64,000 nucleotides of DNA, taken from positions 2,852,001-2,916,000 of the forward strand of contig OY969919.1 of NCBI GenBank assembly GCA_963704585.1, written 5' to 3'. The position numbers were made by a program, and so were the translations under genes. The notes under the pieces are model-generated. The model worked only from the letters and a program-made list of their open reading frames with translations. It was not told the origin of the DNA and ran no database searches. This stretch comes from Bog-756 sp963704585. GTDB lineage: Bacteria; Actinomycetota; Acidimicrobiia; Acidimicrobiales; RAAP-2. Below, piece after piece: positions 50,481 to 61,100 of the stretch (the first letter of the stretch is position 1; every line of letters begins with the position of its first letter).

Positions 50481-52364
50481 GTGCTGCAACGTCTCACACC
50501 GTCGGCGTCCGCACCGACCGACCTCCCGGACCAGGACCGATCCTACGGTCCGGCGTCGCCCCCCGCCCTGCCGCCGAGCTACAAGTGGCTCGCGCTCTTC
50601 ATCTCGACCCTCGGCGTCCTGATGGCGACCATCGACGGCTCGATCGTCCTCATCGCGCTCCCCGACATCTTCCGCGGGATCGGTCTCGACCCGCTCCAGC
50701 CGGGCAACACCTTCTACCTGCTCTGGATGATCCTCGGCTTCCTCGTCGTGACGAGCGTCCTCGTGGTCAGCCTCGGCCGCCTCGGCGACATCTATGGACG
50801 GGTGCGCATCTACAACCTCGGCTTCGCGGTGTTCACGTTCTTCTCGCTGCTGTTGAGCATCACCTGGATGACCGGCCCGGCCGCGGGGATCTGGCTGATC
50901 GTGATGCGCCTCTTCCAGGGCGTCGGGGCAGCGATGCTCATGGCCAACTCCGCGGCGATCCTCACCGACGTCTTCCCCGACAACCAGCGCGGCATGGCCC
51001 TCGGGATCAACCAGGCGGCCGCCTTCAGCGGGACGTTCATCGGGCTGGTCCTCGGTGGGGTGCTCGCGCCGATCAACTGGCGGCTGATCTTCCTCGTCTC
51101 GGTCCCGATCGGGCTCTTCGCCACCGTCTTCGGCTACTACAAGCTGCGCGAGGTCAGTCCCCGCCGGCCCGCCAGGATCGACTGGCCCGGCAACGTGACG
51201 TTCGCGCTCGGCCTCGTCCTCGTGATGATCGGCATCACGTACGGCATCGAGCCGTACCGGAACCACACGATGGGCTGGACGAGCCCGGCGGTCGACGCCG
51301 AGCTGCTCGCCGGGATCGCGCTCCTCGGCGTCTTCTGCGTGATCGAGACGAAGGTGCCCCAGCCGATGTTCCGCCTCCAGCTCTTCCGGATCCGCGCCTT
51401 CACGAGCGGCGTCGTCGCGAGCTTCCTCGCCGCGCTCAGCCGCGGCGGGCTCATGTTCATCCTCATCATCTGGCTTCAGGGGATCTGGCTGCCGTTGCAC
51501 GGCTATGCGTTCAGCGTCACGCCGCTCTGGGCCGGTATCGCGATGCTCCCGCTCACGCTCGGCTTCCTCATCGCCGGTCCGGTCTCGGGGATCCTCTCGG
51601 ACCGGTTCGGTGCACGTCCGTTCGCGACCGGGGGGATGCTCGGCTCCGCGCTCTGCTTCGTCCTCCTCGAGCTGCTGCCGGTGGACTTCCCCTACTGGGC
51701 GTTCGGGCTGCTGCTCCTCCTGACCGGCCTGACCATGGCCTCGTTCGGCTCGCCGAACCGGGCCGGCGTCATGAACAGCCTGCCGCCGCAGCACCGGGGA
51801 GCGGGCTCGGGCATGAACACCACCTTCCAGAACTCGGCCCAGGTGCTCTCGATCGGGATCTTCTTCTCGCTCATGATCGTCGGGCTCACCGCCTCCCTCC
51901 CGGACAGCCTGTTCCACGGGCTCGTGGCCCACGGGGTGCCGGTCGACGCCGCCTCGCGCGCGGCGCACCTCCCGCCGGTGTCGACGCTCTTCGCCGCGTT
52001 CCTCGGGTACGACCCCGTCCGCCACCTCCTCGGCGCCCACGTGCTCTCCCAGCTTTCCGTGGCGCAGCAGCATGCGCTCGCCGCCCGCAGCTTCTTCCCC
52101 GGCCTGGTCAGCTCGCCGTTCGACGCGGGACTCCACGCGGCCTTCGACTTCGCGATCGTGGCGAGCCTGCTCGCTGCGTGGGCCTCGTGGCTGCGCGGCG
52201 GTCGCTACGTCTACTCGGAGCCCGAGCCGGAGCCGACCGCCCAGCGTGACCGGCACCACCGTGGGACGGGCGACCGGGAGGGCGCTGCGCGGGCCACACC
52301 GGTCACAGCGGACGGATCGGTCGGGCGCCCTGCCGACAGCAGCACACGGGGGGACCGAGCGTGA
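50481..52364 (+). CDS. DHA2-like MFS exporter
   Basis: A 627-aa 14-helix major facilitator: helix 1 with LMATIDGSIVLIALPDIF (motif D1), LGRLGDIYGRVRIYN (motif A), IGLVLGGVLAPINWRLIFLVSVPIG (motif C). A long loop, LPPVSTLFAAFLGYDPVRHLLG, before the last helices and a charged disordered tail of about 50 residues follow. It should export an amphiphilic compound with proton entry. GTG 50481 is the start, with only a weak ribosome site. Its stop overlaps the MerR start (GTGA). Confidence 0.85.
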   Translation: MLQRLTPSASAPTDLPDQDRSYGPASPPALPPSYKWLALFISTLGVLMATIDGSIVLIALPDIFRGIGLDPLQPGNTFYLLWMILGFLVVTSVLVVSLGRLGDIYGRVRIYNLGFAVFTFFSLLLSITWMTGPAAGIWLIVMRLFQGVGAAMLMANSAAILTDVFPDNQRGMALGINQAAAFSGTFIGLVLGGVLAPINWRLIFLVSVPIGLFATVFGYYKLREVSPRRPARIDWPGNVTFALGLVLVMIGITYGIEPYRNHTMGWTSPAVDAELLAGIALLGVFCVIETKVPQPMFRLQLFRIRAFTSGVVASFLAALSRGGLMFILIIWLQGIWLPLHGYAFSVTPLWAGIAMLPLTLGFLIAGPVSGILSDRFGARPFATGGMLGSALCFVLLELLPVDFPYWAFGLLLLLTGLTMASFGSPNRAGVMNSLPPQHRGAGSGMNTTFQNSAQVLSIGIFFSLMIVGLTASLPDSLFHGLVAHGVPVDAASRAAHLPPVSTLFAAFLGYDPVRHLLGAHVLSQLSVAQQHALAARSFFPGLVSSPFDAGLHAAFDFAIVASLLAAWASWLRGGRYVYSEPEPEPTAQRDRHHRGTGDREGAARATPVTADGSVGRPADSSTRGDRA

Positions 52365-52837
52365 GCGCACGCCAGGTGACGGCCGAACCGGCTCCCGTCG
52401 TGCTGCGCATCGGCGAGGTCGCGAAGCTGACCGGTCTCACCACCCGGACCCTCCGCTACTGGGAGGAGGTCGGCCTCCTCCGGCCGAGCGCGCACCGCGC
52501 GAGCGGTGAGCGGCTCTACTCGGCGGCCGACATGGCGCGTGCGACCCGGATCCGCGATCTCCAGGAGCTGCTCGGCTTCTCGCTGGCCGAGGTGGGCGCG
52601 GTCCTCGACACCGAGGACGTCGACGTGCTCGACCGCGTGCGGTCCGAGTACCGGGCCGGCGACCTGCCCGACGAACGGCGGCGCGAGCTCCTCGACGACG
52701 CGATCGAGGCGAACGACAAGCTCCTCGACAAGCTCGACACCACGCTGGCCCGGATCGGCGCGTTCCGCGACGAGCGGGCGGCGAAGGCCGTCCAGCTGCG
52801 CGAGGTGCGCCGTGCGCTCGGCGCCGGCGAGCCGTGA
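52361..52837 (+). CDS. MerR-family transcriptional regulator
   Basis: A 158-aa MerR protein: HTH LRIGEVAKLTGLTTRTLRYWEEVGLL (15-40), wing SGERLYSAADMARATRIRDLQELLGFSLAEV and a C-terminal dimerisation helix (DAIEANDKLLDKLDTTLARIGAFRDERAAKAVQL). The C-terminal part has no Cys, so it does not sense metals in the CueR way; a small organic ligand is more likely. It should regulate the exporter it overlaps. GTG 52361 overlaps the exporter's stop. Confidence 0.86.
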   Translation: MSARQVTAEPAPVVLRIGEVAKLTGLTTRTLRYWEEVGLLRPSAHRASGERLYSAADMARATRIRDLQELLGFSLAEVGAVLDTEDVDVLDRVRSEYRAGDLPDERRRELLDDAIEANDKLLDKLDTTLARIGAFRDERAAKAVQLREVRRALGAGEP

Positions 52838-52901
52838 CCGCCCGCGGCGACCGGTTCGACGGACACCGTGAGGACCGACCACCGAGAGGAGAGGAACGAC
52901 C

Positions 52902-53648
52902 GTGAATGACGCGATGCGCGCCGAGACGGTGCCCTTCATCGGGCACGCGGGGGACACGATCGAGGGCTACCTCGCACAGCCCCTCGACGGACCGCCGAAC
53001 GGCGGGGTGGTGGTGATCCACCACATGCCGGGCTGGGACGAGGGGACCAAGGAGATCACGCGGCGGTTCGCGGCGCGGGGCTACCTCGCCCTCTGCCCGA
53101 ACCTCTACGTGCGCGAGGCGCCGGGTGCGAGCCCCGACGACGCCGCCGCGGCGGCGCGGGCGGGCGGCGGCGTGCCCGACGAGCGGCTGGTCGGCGACGT
53201 CGCCGGCGCCGCCGAGCACCTGCGCTCGCTCGCGCTCTGCAACGGCCGGATCGCGACGATCGGCTACTGCTCGGGGGGACGACAGTCCTTCCTCGCGGCC
53301 TGCAGCCTCCCGCTGCAGGCCGCGGTCGACTGCTACGGCGCCTGGGTCGTCGGTGCCCCGCCCGAGGGCTTCCCGATCAACGTCGAACCGCTGCTCCACC
53401 GCGCGCCCGACCTCTCGTGCCCGCTGCTCGGCCTCTTCGGCAACGACGACCAGTACCCCACGCCGGCCGAGGTCGACGAGCTCGAGCAGGCGCTCGTCGC
53501 GGCCGGCAGGGAGTTCGAGTTCCACCGCTTCGACGGCGCCGGCCACGCCTTCTTCTCGACGGAGCGGCCGAGCTACCGACCGGAGGTCGCCACCGAGGGG
53601 TGGCGCCTCGTCTTCGACTTCTTCGGCCGCCACCTGGCCGACGGCTGA
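52902..53648 (+). CDS. Dienelactone hydrolase-family protein
   Basis: A 248-aa alpha/beta hydrolase of the DLH family. The catalytic Cys123 lies in GYCSGG, the acid Asp182/183 in FGNDDQYPTP and His215 in GAGHAFF. The oxyanion loop HHMPGWDEGTKEIT and the FAARGYLALCPNLY strand are typical. DLH opens dienelactones in chlorocatechol degradation, but relatives act on many esters. The start GTG 52902 follows GAGAGGAACGACC. The small protein 12 bases downstream is probably cotranscribed. Confidence 0.87.
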   Translation: MNDAMRAETVPFIGHAGDTIEGYLAQPLDGPPNGGVVVIHHMPGWDEGTKEITRRFAARGYLALCPNLYVREAPGASPDDAAAAARAGGGVPDERLVGDVAGAAEHLRSLALCNGRIATIGYCSGGRQSFLAACSLPLQAAVDCYGAWVVGAPPEGFPINVEPLLHRAPDLSCPLLGLFGNDDQYPTPAEVDELEQALVAAGREFEFHRFDGAGHAFFSTERPSYRPEVATEGWRLVFDFFGRHLADG

Positions 53649-53659
53649 GAGGAGCCACC

Positions 53660-53923
53660 ATGTGCACGTACACGACCACGACACTGGCCATCGGCGGGAG
53701 CGGCAAGGGAGCCGACGGCTGGTTCCCGCTGACCGACGCCTGCGTCTACTTCGACCACCCCGTCCACGCGAACGTCGAGCACTCGCTCAACATCGACTTC
53801 CGCAATCCCGATCGGGGCGCGGCGTCCCGCGTGGCGGTCGAGCTCGATGCGGATTCGGCCCGCGCACTCGCCGAGGCGATCCTGACGACGCTCGACACGG
53901 TCCCAGGCGCGCTCGCCGGGTAG
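53660..53923 (+). CDS. DUF6295-like small protein
   Basis: An 87-aa protein with the pattern MCTYTTTTLAIGGSGKGADGW, then FDHPVHANVEHSLNIDFRNP, and a C-terminal amphipathic helix (DSARALAEAILTTLDTVP). I recognise the pattern as DUF6295, a small conserved family with unknown function that is common beside dienelactone hydrolases in actinobacteria, but cannot assign a role. GAGAGGAGCC precedes the ATG. A perfect hairpin follows. Confidence 0.7.
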   Translation: MCTYTTTTLAIGGSGKGADGWFPLTDACVYFDHPVHANVEHSLNIDFRNPDRGAASRVAVELDADSARALAEAILTTLDTVPGALAG

Positions 53924-53925
53924 CT

Positions 53926-53959
53926 CCGCACCGGTTCGGCGTGGGCCGAACCGGTGCGG
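53926..53959. terminator. Perfect bidirectional hairpin terminator
   Basis: CCGCACCGGTTCGGC (53926-53940), loop GTGG, GCCGAACCGGTGCGG (53945-53959): a perfect 15-bp stem between two convergent genes. Confidence 0.8.
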
Positions 53960-53965
53960 GCCGCG

Positions 53966-54649
53966 CTACTGCGGCGCGGACTGGTCGGGCGGGGGAGGAG
54001 CCGGAGGAGGCGCGGACGGCACCTGCCCAGCCGGAGGGGGCGGCGGTGGCGCGGGCGGCATCTGCCCCGGAACGGGCGGCGGTGGCGGCATCTGCCCTGG
54101 CGGCGGTGGCGGGGCGCCGCCCTGCTGAGGGTACGAGGGCGGGGAGTACGGCGGCTGGGCCGGGTAGCCACCGGGTTGATAGGGCGGCTGGGCCGGGTAA
54201 CCACCCGGTCCGGAGCTCGGGGGAGGCGGGTACCCGCCGGCGGCGCCGAGCGCCGCCGGGCCGCGGTACTGGCTCGACCCGAGCCAGATGACGTACCAGA
54301 AGATCGGGCCGAGGAGCACCAGGCCCACGGTGAACCCACCGCCGTGCCCGAAGCTCTTCGAGACGTCGTGGAGGACGATGATGGCGATGACCAGGAAGGC
54401 GAGGCTGCCCACGAACGGGATGATGGTCAGGAGGAGGAACCAGCCCCAGGTGACCGGGCGGCCGGCGATCTTGAGCATGACGATGAAGTTGTAGATCGGG
54501 ACGAAGCCCGCCCAGCCCGGTTGGCCCGCCTTCTTGAAGCTCCCGTAGAGGCCGAGCGAGAACACGACGTAGATCGCGAGGTAGAGGACGATGAGCCCGG
54601 CCGCGCTCCCGCCGCCGGACGTGGTGTACGCGCCCACCAGGTGTCCCAT
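53966..54649 (-). CDS. DUF5684-like membrane protein with proline-rich tail
   Basis: A 227-aa protein. Residues 16-125 hold four membrane helices with the pattern FKKAGQPGWAGFVPIYNFIVMLKIAGRP between helices 1 and 2, which is characteristic of a small membrane family (DUF5684-type). The tail from 130 on is disordered and rich in Pro, Gly and Gln (YPPPP, QPPYQPGGYPAQPPYSP, several GQMPPPPP repeats), and could bind partners. GGAGGCGA precedes the ATG. Function unknown. Confidence 0.75.
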   Translation of the reverse strand: MGHLVGAYTTSGGGSAAGLIVLYLAIYVVFSLGLYGSFKKAGQPGWAGFVPIYNFIVMLKIAGRPVTWGWFLLLTIIPFVGSLAFLVIAIIVLHDVSKSFGHGGGFTVGLVLLGPIFWYVIWLGSSQYRGPAALGAAGGYPPPPSSGPGGYPAQPPYQPGGYPAQPPYSPPSYPQQGGAPPPPPGQMPPPPPVPGQMPPAPPPPPPAGQVPSAPPPAPPPPDQSAPQ

Positions 54650-54771
54650 GTCGCCTCCCTGAGGTCCGCCGCTCGCGTGGGGTCGCGGGGGTGCAACCTT
54701 GTTACCACCTGCGCCTTCCGAGCGGGTCGATACCGGCCGCCCGTCACACCTCCTGAGTAGGGTTCGCGCCG

Positions 54772-57700
54772 ATGATGCGCGTCTACACCGCCGGACGTGC
54801 ACGGCCCCTGGCCGGGCGCCTCGGCTCGCTCCTCGCGGAGCAGCCGGCCGACCCGATGGTGCCCGAGTGGCTGGCCGTGCCGACCGAGGGGATGCGCCGG
54901 TGGCTGCTCCTCGAGCTCGCCCGCAGCCTCGGCGCGAGTGGACCGTCCCGTGCGGACGGCGTCGCCGCCAACTTCGTCCGTGCCTACCCGGGCTCGCTGC
55001 GCTCAGCGGTCCTCGCAGCCGATCGCACGCCCGGTGCGCCGGATCCCTGGGAGCTCGACCGCCTGGTCTGGCCGGTTCTCGCCGAGCTCGAGCGCCGGCG
55101 TCGCGCATCGGGGGACGAGCCGGCGCCGGCGCGCGCTGCTTCGCTCGGCCCGTCCGCGTATGCCACGGCGCGCAGGGTGGCCGACCTCTTCGACCGCTAC
55201 AACCTCCATCGGCCGTCGATGGTGCGGGCGTGGGCGGCGGGGCGTGCCGTCGACGGCGGCGGCCGCAAGCTGCCGCCGCAGGCCCGGTGGCAGTTCGACC
55301 TCTGGTACGCCGTGCGGGGGACGCTCGCCGAGCCGAGTCCGGCCGAGCGGCTGCCCGACCTGCTCGAACGGGTCCGTTCGGGGGACCTCGTGCCCGACCT
55401 GCCACAGCGTCTGCTCCTCTTCGGCTTCGCCATGCTGCCGGCGGGGGACTTCCTCGACGTGGCCCTGGCGATCGCCGCCCGGCACGACGTGCACTGCTTC
55501 GTCCTCGACCCCGGCACGCCGTCGACGGTGGCGACGGGCTCCGATGCGTCCGCAGGGAACGGTCCGCCCGCACCCGGCGGTGGGACGATCGCGACCGGAC
55601 ACCGTCTCCTCCGCTCGTGGGGCCGACCGCACCGCGAGATGGTGGAGCAGCTCGCGGCCGCCGCCGAACGGGACGGGCTGGCGCCGGCCGAGCGCGTCGA
55701 CGGCGTCCGGACGGCGCAGACCACCCTGCTCTCCCGCCTGCAGGAGGCGATCCGCTCCGACGGGAGCTCGGCCCAGGCCGTGCCGCTCGACCCGGCCGAT
55801 CGGTCGGTCCATTTCCACGCCTGCTACGGCGCGTTGCGTCAGGTGGAAGTCGTGCGCGACGCGCTCGGCCACCTGCTCGGCGATCCGACGAGCGAGCTGC
55901 TCGAGGACGACGTCCTGATCGTCTGCCCGGACCTCGATCGCTTCCTCCCACACATCGAGGCCGTCTTCGGTCGCACCATCGACCGACTCGCCGACGCGCA
56001 GTCGGGCGGCTGCGTCACGTCGGCGCTCCGGTTCCGCTACCAGGTGGCCGACCGGACGCTCCGGACGGTGAATCCCGTCCTCGGGGCGACCACCGACCTC
56101 CTCGAGCTCGCGTCGGGTCCGCTTGATGCGGCCTCGGTCCTCGATCTCCTCTCGCTCGAACCGGTTCGACACCGCTTCGGTTTCGACGAGGAGGACCTCG
56201 CGTCGATCGCCACGTGGGCGCGCGCGACCGCGGTGCGATGGGGTCTCGATGCGAACCACCGCGAGCGGTTCGGTCTCCCGGCCTCGATCGCGACCAACAC
56301 CTGGCAGGCCGCACTCGACCAGCTGCTCGTGGGAACCTCCGTCGACGACGGTGGGTGGGGGCTCGCGATCGGAGGGATCGCCCCCTCGCCCGTGGAGGGG
56401 GGGGACGTGGAGGTCCTCGGTCGGATGGCCGAGGCGCTCCGGCATGTCGGTGCGCTGGTCGAGGCAGCGTCGGCACCGCGCACCGTCACCGCGTGGGTCG
56501 ACGTCGTGCAGAGCGCCTGCGACGGGCTGCTCGCCACCCCGGGCAATCGACGGTGGCAGCTCGATGCCCTGCACCGTCTCCTGCGCGAGATCGTCGAGTC
56601 CGCCACCGACCACGACGCGGTCGCTTCGGCCGCGCTCACGTTCACGGACCTGCGCAGACTGGTGGACGAGCGACTCCACCGAGGGGTCGGACGTGCGGAC
56701 TCCTTCCGCGGCGGGATCACCGTCGCGTCGCTCACGCCGCTGCGCTGGGTGCCCTTCCGGATCGTCTGCCTCCTCGGGATGGACCAGGCGGCGTTCGGGA
56801 CGCAGACGGCCTCGAGCGACGACCTGCTCGCGAGTGCACCCCAGGCAGGGGACCGCGATCCCCGCGCCGAGGAGCGCCAATCGCTCCTGGAGGCGGTGCT
56901 CGCCGCCGGGGACCACCTCGTCGTCCTCCGCGACGGGCACGACGTGCGCACCAACCAGCGGGTGCCGCGCTCGGTGGTCGCCGCCGAGCTCTTCGACGCC
57001 GTCTCGTCCCTGGTCGAACACGAGGGCGACGACGAGCCGCCCGGGCTCGAGGTCGACCATCCGCGGCACGCCTTCGACCGGCGGTGTTTCGAAGGCGGCG
57101 CGCTGATCGCTGGGACGCCGTGGGGATTCGACCCGACCGACCTCGACGGCGCCCGCGCCCGGCTCCGCCGCGAGCACCGTCCGACCCCGTTCCTCGAGGA
57201 GGCCCTGCCCGCCGTCGACCAAGACGTGATCGAGCTCGACGCCCTCGTCTCGTTCTTCGAGAACCCCACCCGACACTTCCTCCGGGCGCGGATCGGTGCA
57301 TCCCTCCCTCCCGGCGCGGGGCCGGGTCCCGGGCTGCTCGCCGTGGAACCCGACGCGCTCGAGCAGTGGGGACTCGGCACGAGGCTCCTCGCCGCTCGGC
57401 TCGCAGGGATCGACGAGCGGACGTGGGTCGCACGGGAGCGGGCCGGCGGGACGCTGCTTCCGGGCGTGCTCGCGGACCGACTCGCGGGTTCGCTCGCCGG
57501 AGAGGTGGACGCACTGGTGGTTGCGGCCGGTGCGTGCGGACGCCGCGCGCAGGTCGCCGACTCCATCGAGGTCGATGTGTCGCTCGACGACGGCACCCGC
57601 CTGGTCGGCCTCGTCCCGCTCGAGCTCGGTCCGCCGGAGCGTGGCCGCGCGCGGGTCTCCTTCACCCGCCCCCGACCGCACGATCGCCTCCGCTCCTGGC

Positions 57701-58185
57701 TGGAGCTCATGGCGCTCGTCGCCCACCGACCGGACAGCCCGTGGCGCTCGGCTGTCGTCACGCGGTCGCCGACCTCGTCGTCGACCGTTCCCGAGGTGGT
57801 CGACCTCGTCGTCGCTCCGGACGGGGACGCCGGACGCACGGCCTCCGAAGCGCTCGCCGTGGCCGTGCACTGCTACCGGCGGGGATCGTGCGAACCGCTG
57901 CCGATCTTCCCGCGGCTCTCCTCCGAGCTCTACCGCGGGGCGGCGACCGACGACCACTGGCATGCCTACGGGGGGCTCGCAGACGGCGACGACCCCGCCG
58001 TCCGGCTGGTCTTCGGCGAGCTCGAGCTCGGTGAGCTGCTCGAGCTACCGGCGCGCGCCGGCGATCCACCTGGTCCGGGCAGCCGGGCCGAGCGGTGGGC
58101 CCGCCTGCTCTGGAGCGCCTACGACCGGTCGATCGTCGATCGCGGGACCGCCGCCGCGCGAGGCCGGGGACGGTCGGGACGGTGA
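54772..58185 (+). CDS. recC: RecBCD nuclease-helicase, RecC subunit
   Basis: The 1137-aa protein has the RecC length and order. The N-terminal inactive helicase-like part contains VYTAGRARPLAGRLGSLLAE, PEWLAVPTEGMRRWLLLELARSLG and FHACYGALRQVEVVRDALGHLL. The middle has ALRFRYQVADRTLRTVNPVL and VASLTPLRWVPFRIVCLLGMDQ, and the C-terminal nuclease-like domain IELDALVSFFENPTRHFLRARIG. RecC recognises Chi and splits the duplex for the other subunits. ATG 54772 or the next codon starts it. Its stop overlaps recB (GTGA). Confidence 0.9.
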   Translation: MMRVYTAGRARPLAGRLGSLLAEQPADPMVPEWLAVPTEGMRRWLLLELARSLGASGPSRADGVAANFVRAYPGSLRSAVLAADRTPGAPDPWELDRLVWPVLAELERRRRASGDEPAPARAASLGPSAYATARRVADLFDRYNLHRPSMVRAWAAGRAVDGGGRKLPPQARWQFDLWYAVRGTLAEPSPAERLPDLLERVRSGDLVPDLPQRLLLFGFAMLPAGDFLDVALAIAARHDVHCFVLDPGTPSTVATGSDASAGNGPPAPGGGTIATGHRLLRSWGRPHREMVEQLAAAAERDGLAPAERVDGVRTAQTTLLSRLQEAIRSDGSSAQAVPLDPADRSVHFHACYGALRQVEVVRDALGHLLGDPTSELLEDDVLIVCPDLDRFLPHIEAVFGRTIDRLADAQSGGCVTSALRFRYQVADRTLRTVNPVLGATTDLLELASGPLDAASVLDLLSLEPVRHRFGFDEEDLASIATWARATAVRWGLDANHRERFGLPASIATNTWQAALDQLLVGTSVDDGGWGLAIGGIAPSPVEGGDVEVLGRMAEALRHVGALVEAASAPRTVTAWVDVVQSACDGLLATPGNRRWQLDALHRLLREIVESATDHDAVASAALTFTDLRRLVDERLHRGVGRADSFRGGITVASLTPLRWVPFRIVCLLGMDQAAFGTQTASSDDLLASAPQAGDRDPRAEERQSLLEAVLAAGDHLVVLRDGHDVRTNQRVPRSVVAAELFDAVSSLVEHEGDDEPPGLEVDHPRHAFDRRCFEGGALIAGTPWGFDPTDLDGARARLRREHRPTPFLEEALPAVDQDVIELDALVSFFENPTRHFLRARIGASLPPGAGPGPGLLAVEPDALEQWGLGTRLLAARLAGIDERTWVARERAGGTLLPGVLADRLAGSLAGEVDALVVAAGACGRRAQVADSIEVDVSLDDGTRLVGLVPLELGPPERGRARVSFTRPRPHDRLRSWLELMALVAHRPDSPWRSAVVTRSPTSSSTVPEVVDLVVAPDGDAGRTASEALAVAVHCYRRGSCEPLPIFPRLSSELYRGAATDDHWHAYGGLADGDDPAVRLVFGELELGELLELPARAGDPPGPGSRAERWARLLWSAYDRSIVDRGTAAARGRGRSGR

Positions 58186-61100
58186 CGGTCGGACAGGTGC
58201 TGCCGTACCGGGTGACCGACGGGCTCCCCTGGGGCAGGTCGTCGATCGAGGCGAGCGCGGGGACGGGCAAGACCACCGCGCTCGCGGGCCTTGCGACCCG
58301 GTACGTCGCGGAAGCCGCGGTCCCGGTCTCCGAGCTGCTCGTGGTCACCTTCACCCGGGCCGCCACCCACGAGCTGCGTGCACGGGTACGGAACCGCCTG
58401 GTGGACGCCGCGGCGGCGCTGCGTGCCCCCGAGGGGTCCACCCGTGGGGACGAGCTGCTCGAGCACCTCGTCTCGACCGACCGTTCGACCCGCCTCGACC
58501 GCGTGGAGCGCGCGCTCGAGGAGTTCGATGCGGCGGTCATCACGACCATTCACGGCTTCGCGACGCAGGTGCGAGGGGTGCTCGGGAACGCCGCGGGCAT
58601 CGATCCGCTGGCAAGGCTCGACGATGACGTCGACGGGACCCTCGCCGCCGCGTGCACCGACGTCCTCGCAGCGGCGTCGGTCACTGCAGCACCGGCCGAC
58701 GGGCTCCCCGGCCTTGCCGGTCTGCTCGACGCCGTCCGGATCGCCGTCGCCCAGCCGGATCTCACCGTGGTGCCAGACGGCGGGGACGGCGCGGACGTCG
58801 ACGACGTGCGCGCCGCATCGCTCGTCCGTGCAGCCATCGGCCTCGCAGCGCAGCGCCGCGCGATGGCGGGTGTGATGAGTTTCGACGACGTTCTCACACA
58901 GCTGCGGTCGGCGCTCCGAGGCTCCGGCGCGGCGGGCGCGCTCGAGGCGATGCGTCGAAGGTTCCGCGTCGCGCTGATCGACGAGTTCCAGGACACGGAC
59001 CCCGTGCAGTGGGACATCTTCTCCGAGCTGTTCGATCCGACGGCGCGTGGACGCGCGCTCGTCCTGGTCGGGGATGCGAAGCAGGCGATCTACGCGTTCC
59101 GCGGCGCCGACGTCGGGACCTACCTCCGCGCGGTCGACGGCACGCCGCCCGGGGCGCGCCGCGCCCTGATGACCAACTGGCGGAGCGACGGCGCGGTGGT
59201 CCGCTCGCTGGACGCGCTCCTCCGTGGGGTCGCGTTCGGCGACGACCGGATCGCATTCACCCCGGTGCAGGCGGCGGGGGACCACGAGGACCGGCATCTC
59301 ACCCTCGGTGACGACGTGGCACCCGCGGTCTCGCTCCGTCTGGCGACAGGTGGTGCGATCCAGCGGACCGCCAACGGCGGGCGGGTGCGCACCGCGGCCG
59401 CCGCCGACGCGATCGCCGCCGACCTGGTCGCCCACGTCCAGCACCTCCTCGACGACGCGAAGATCCCGGCGGGCCAGGGCGAAGGACTCCGATCGCTTCG
59501 GCCGAGCGACATCGCCGTGCTCGCCACCACGGGTGCGACCTGCGACGAATTCAACGCCACGCTCGCGGCGGGTGATGTGCCCTCGGTCGTGGCCGGCGCG
59601 AGGAGCGTCCTCGATTCGGAGGCCGCCGGACAGCTCCGGATCCTGCTCCACGCCATGCGGCGGCCGTCCGACCCCCGGGCCGCCCGCATGCTTGCCCTCT
59701 CGTGGTTCTTCGGCTGGACGGCTCAGCGCGTGGCCGGCGCACACGACTCGGAGCTCGAGCAGCTCCACGAGTGCGCGACCACGTGGTCCGACCTGCTGTC
59801 GGCGCGTCCGGTCACGGAGGTCTTCGAGCGCATCCGGTCCGAGACGGCGGTGGCACCGAGGATCCTGCAAGGCCCGGCGGGCGATCGCAACCTCACCGAC
59901 CTCGACCATCTCGTCGAGCTGTTCCGCAGCACGACGCCGAACGGGTCCGCCGGCATCGATCGGCTCTGGTCCGTCCTCGACGGGGTGCCGGGTGCCCGCG
60001 CGGACACCGAGGTGGACGCGGACGTGACCGCCCGGCGCGTCGAGTCGGAAGCCGATGCGGTCCAGGTGATGACGGTCTGGACCGCCAAGGGCCTCGAGTT
60101 CCCGGTCGTGTGCGTGCCCAATCTGTGGCGGTGGGGGAAGGCGGACTCGCCGCCGGTCGTCACGACCGACCCGGTGACCGGCGTGCGGACGTTCGACGTG
60201 ACCGGCGGCGGACCGTGGCCGGACAAGGCGGCGGGATCGCGACGGAAGGGCGCGGCCGAGCGCGAGGTCGCGGGAGAGAAGCTCCGCCTGCTCTACGTCG
60301 CCCTGACGAGGGCGCGTCATCACCTCGCCGTCTGGTGGGCGAACGCTCCGTCCAGTGACAAGACGGCCCTCGGACACGTCCTCTTCGCACGCCGTGGCGC
60401 CGCCGTCGACCCCCGGCTGCTCTCCGCTCCGAAGGTCGCGGTCCCGTCCGACGACGATGTCGTCGGATCGCTCGACGGACTCGTGACCGCAGCGGACGGG
60501 GCGATCTCCGTCGTGGCCGTCGGACACGCACCGGCGACCGTCAACTCGTGGGCCGGTCGGCACGCCTCCCCCACAGTCCCGGTCCTCGAGATCGCCCGGT
60601 TCGAGCGCGAGCTCGACCGGAGCCGCCGTCGGTGGTCCTTCACCGCGCTGGTCGATGAGACGGTGGCCTGGCGGGCCGATCCCGACGACGCAACCGGCGC
60701 GGATCGGGGCGCGGACGACGAAGGCGACGACGTCGTCGGCGACGGGTTCGACGACGCCGAGGCCGCCGACGGCGGGAGGACGATCGCCGCGCCCCGTGGC
60801 TCGGGTCCGGGCGGGCAACCAGGCCCGCTCGCCACCCTGCCCGCCGGAACGGACTTCGGCACCCTCGTGCACTCGCTCTTCGAGGAGGTCGACCTCTCCG
60901 CTCCCGGCGCGCGCGACGCGCTGTGCGATGCGCTCGACCGGCAGCTCGAGCGCCGACCGCTCGACCTCACCCCGGTCGACGGGGACGGGGAGTCGCGAGT
61001 GGACGGTCGGTCGGCGCTGGTCGACGGGCTCCTCGCCGCTGCGGCCACGCCCCTCGGGCCGATCGCAGGTGGTGCGCGACTCGGGGACGTCGGCCCGACC

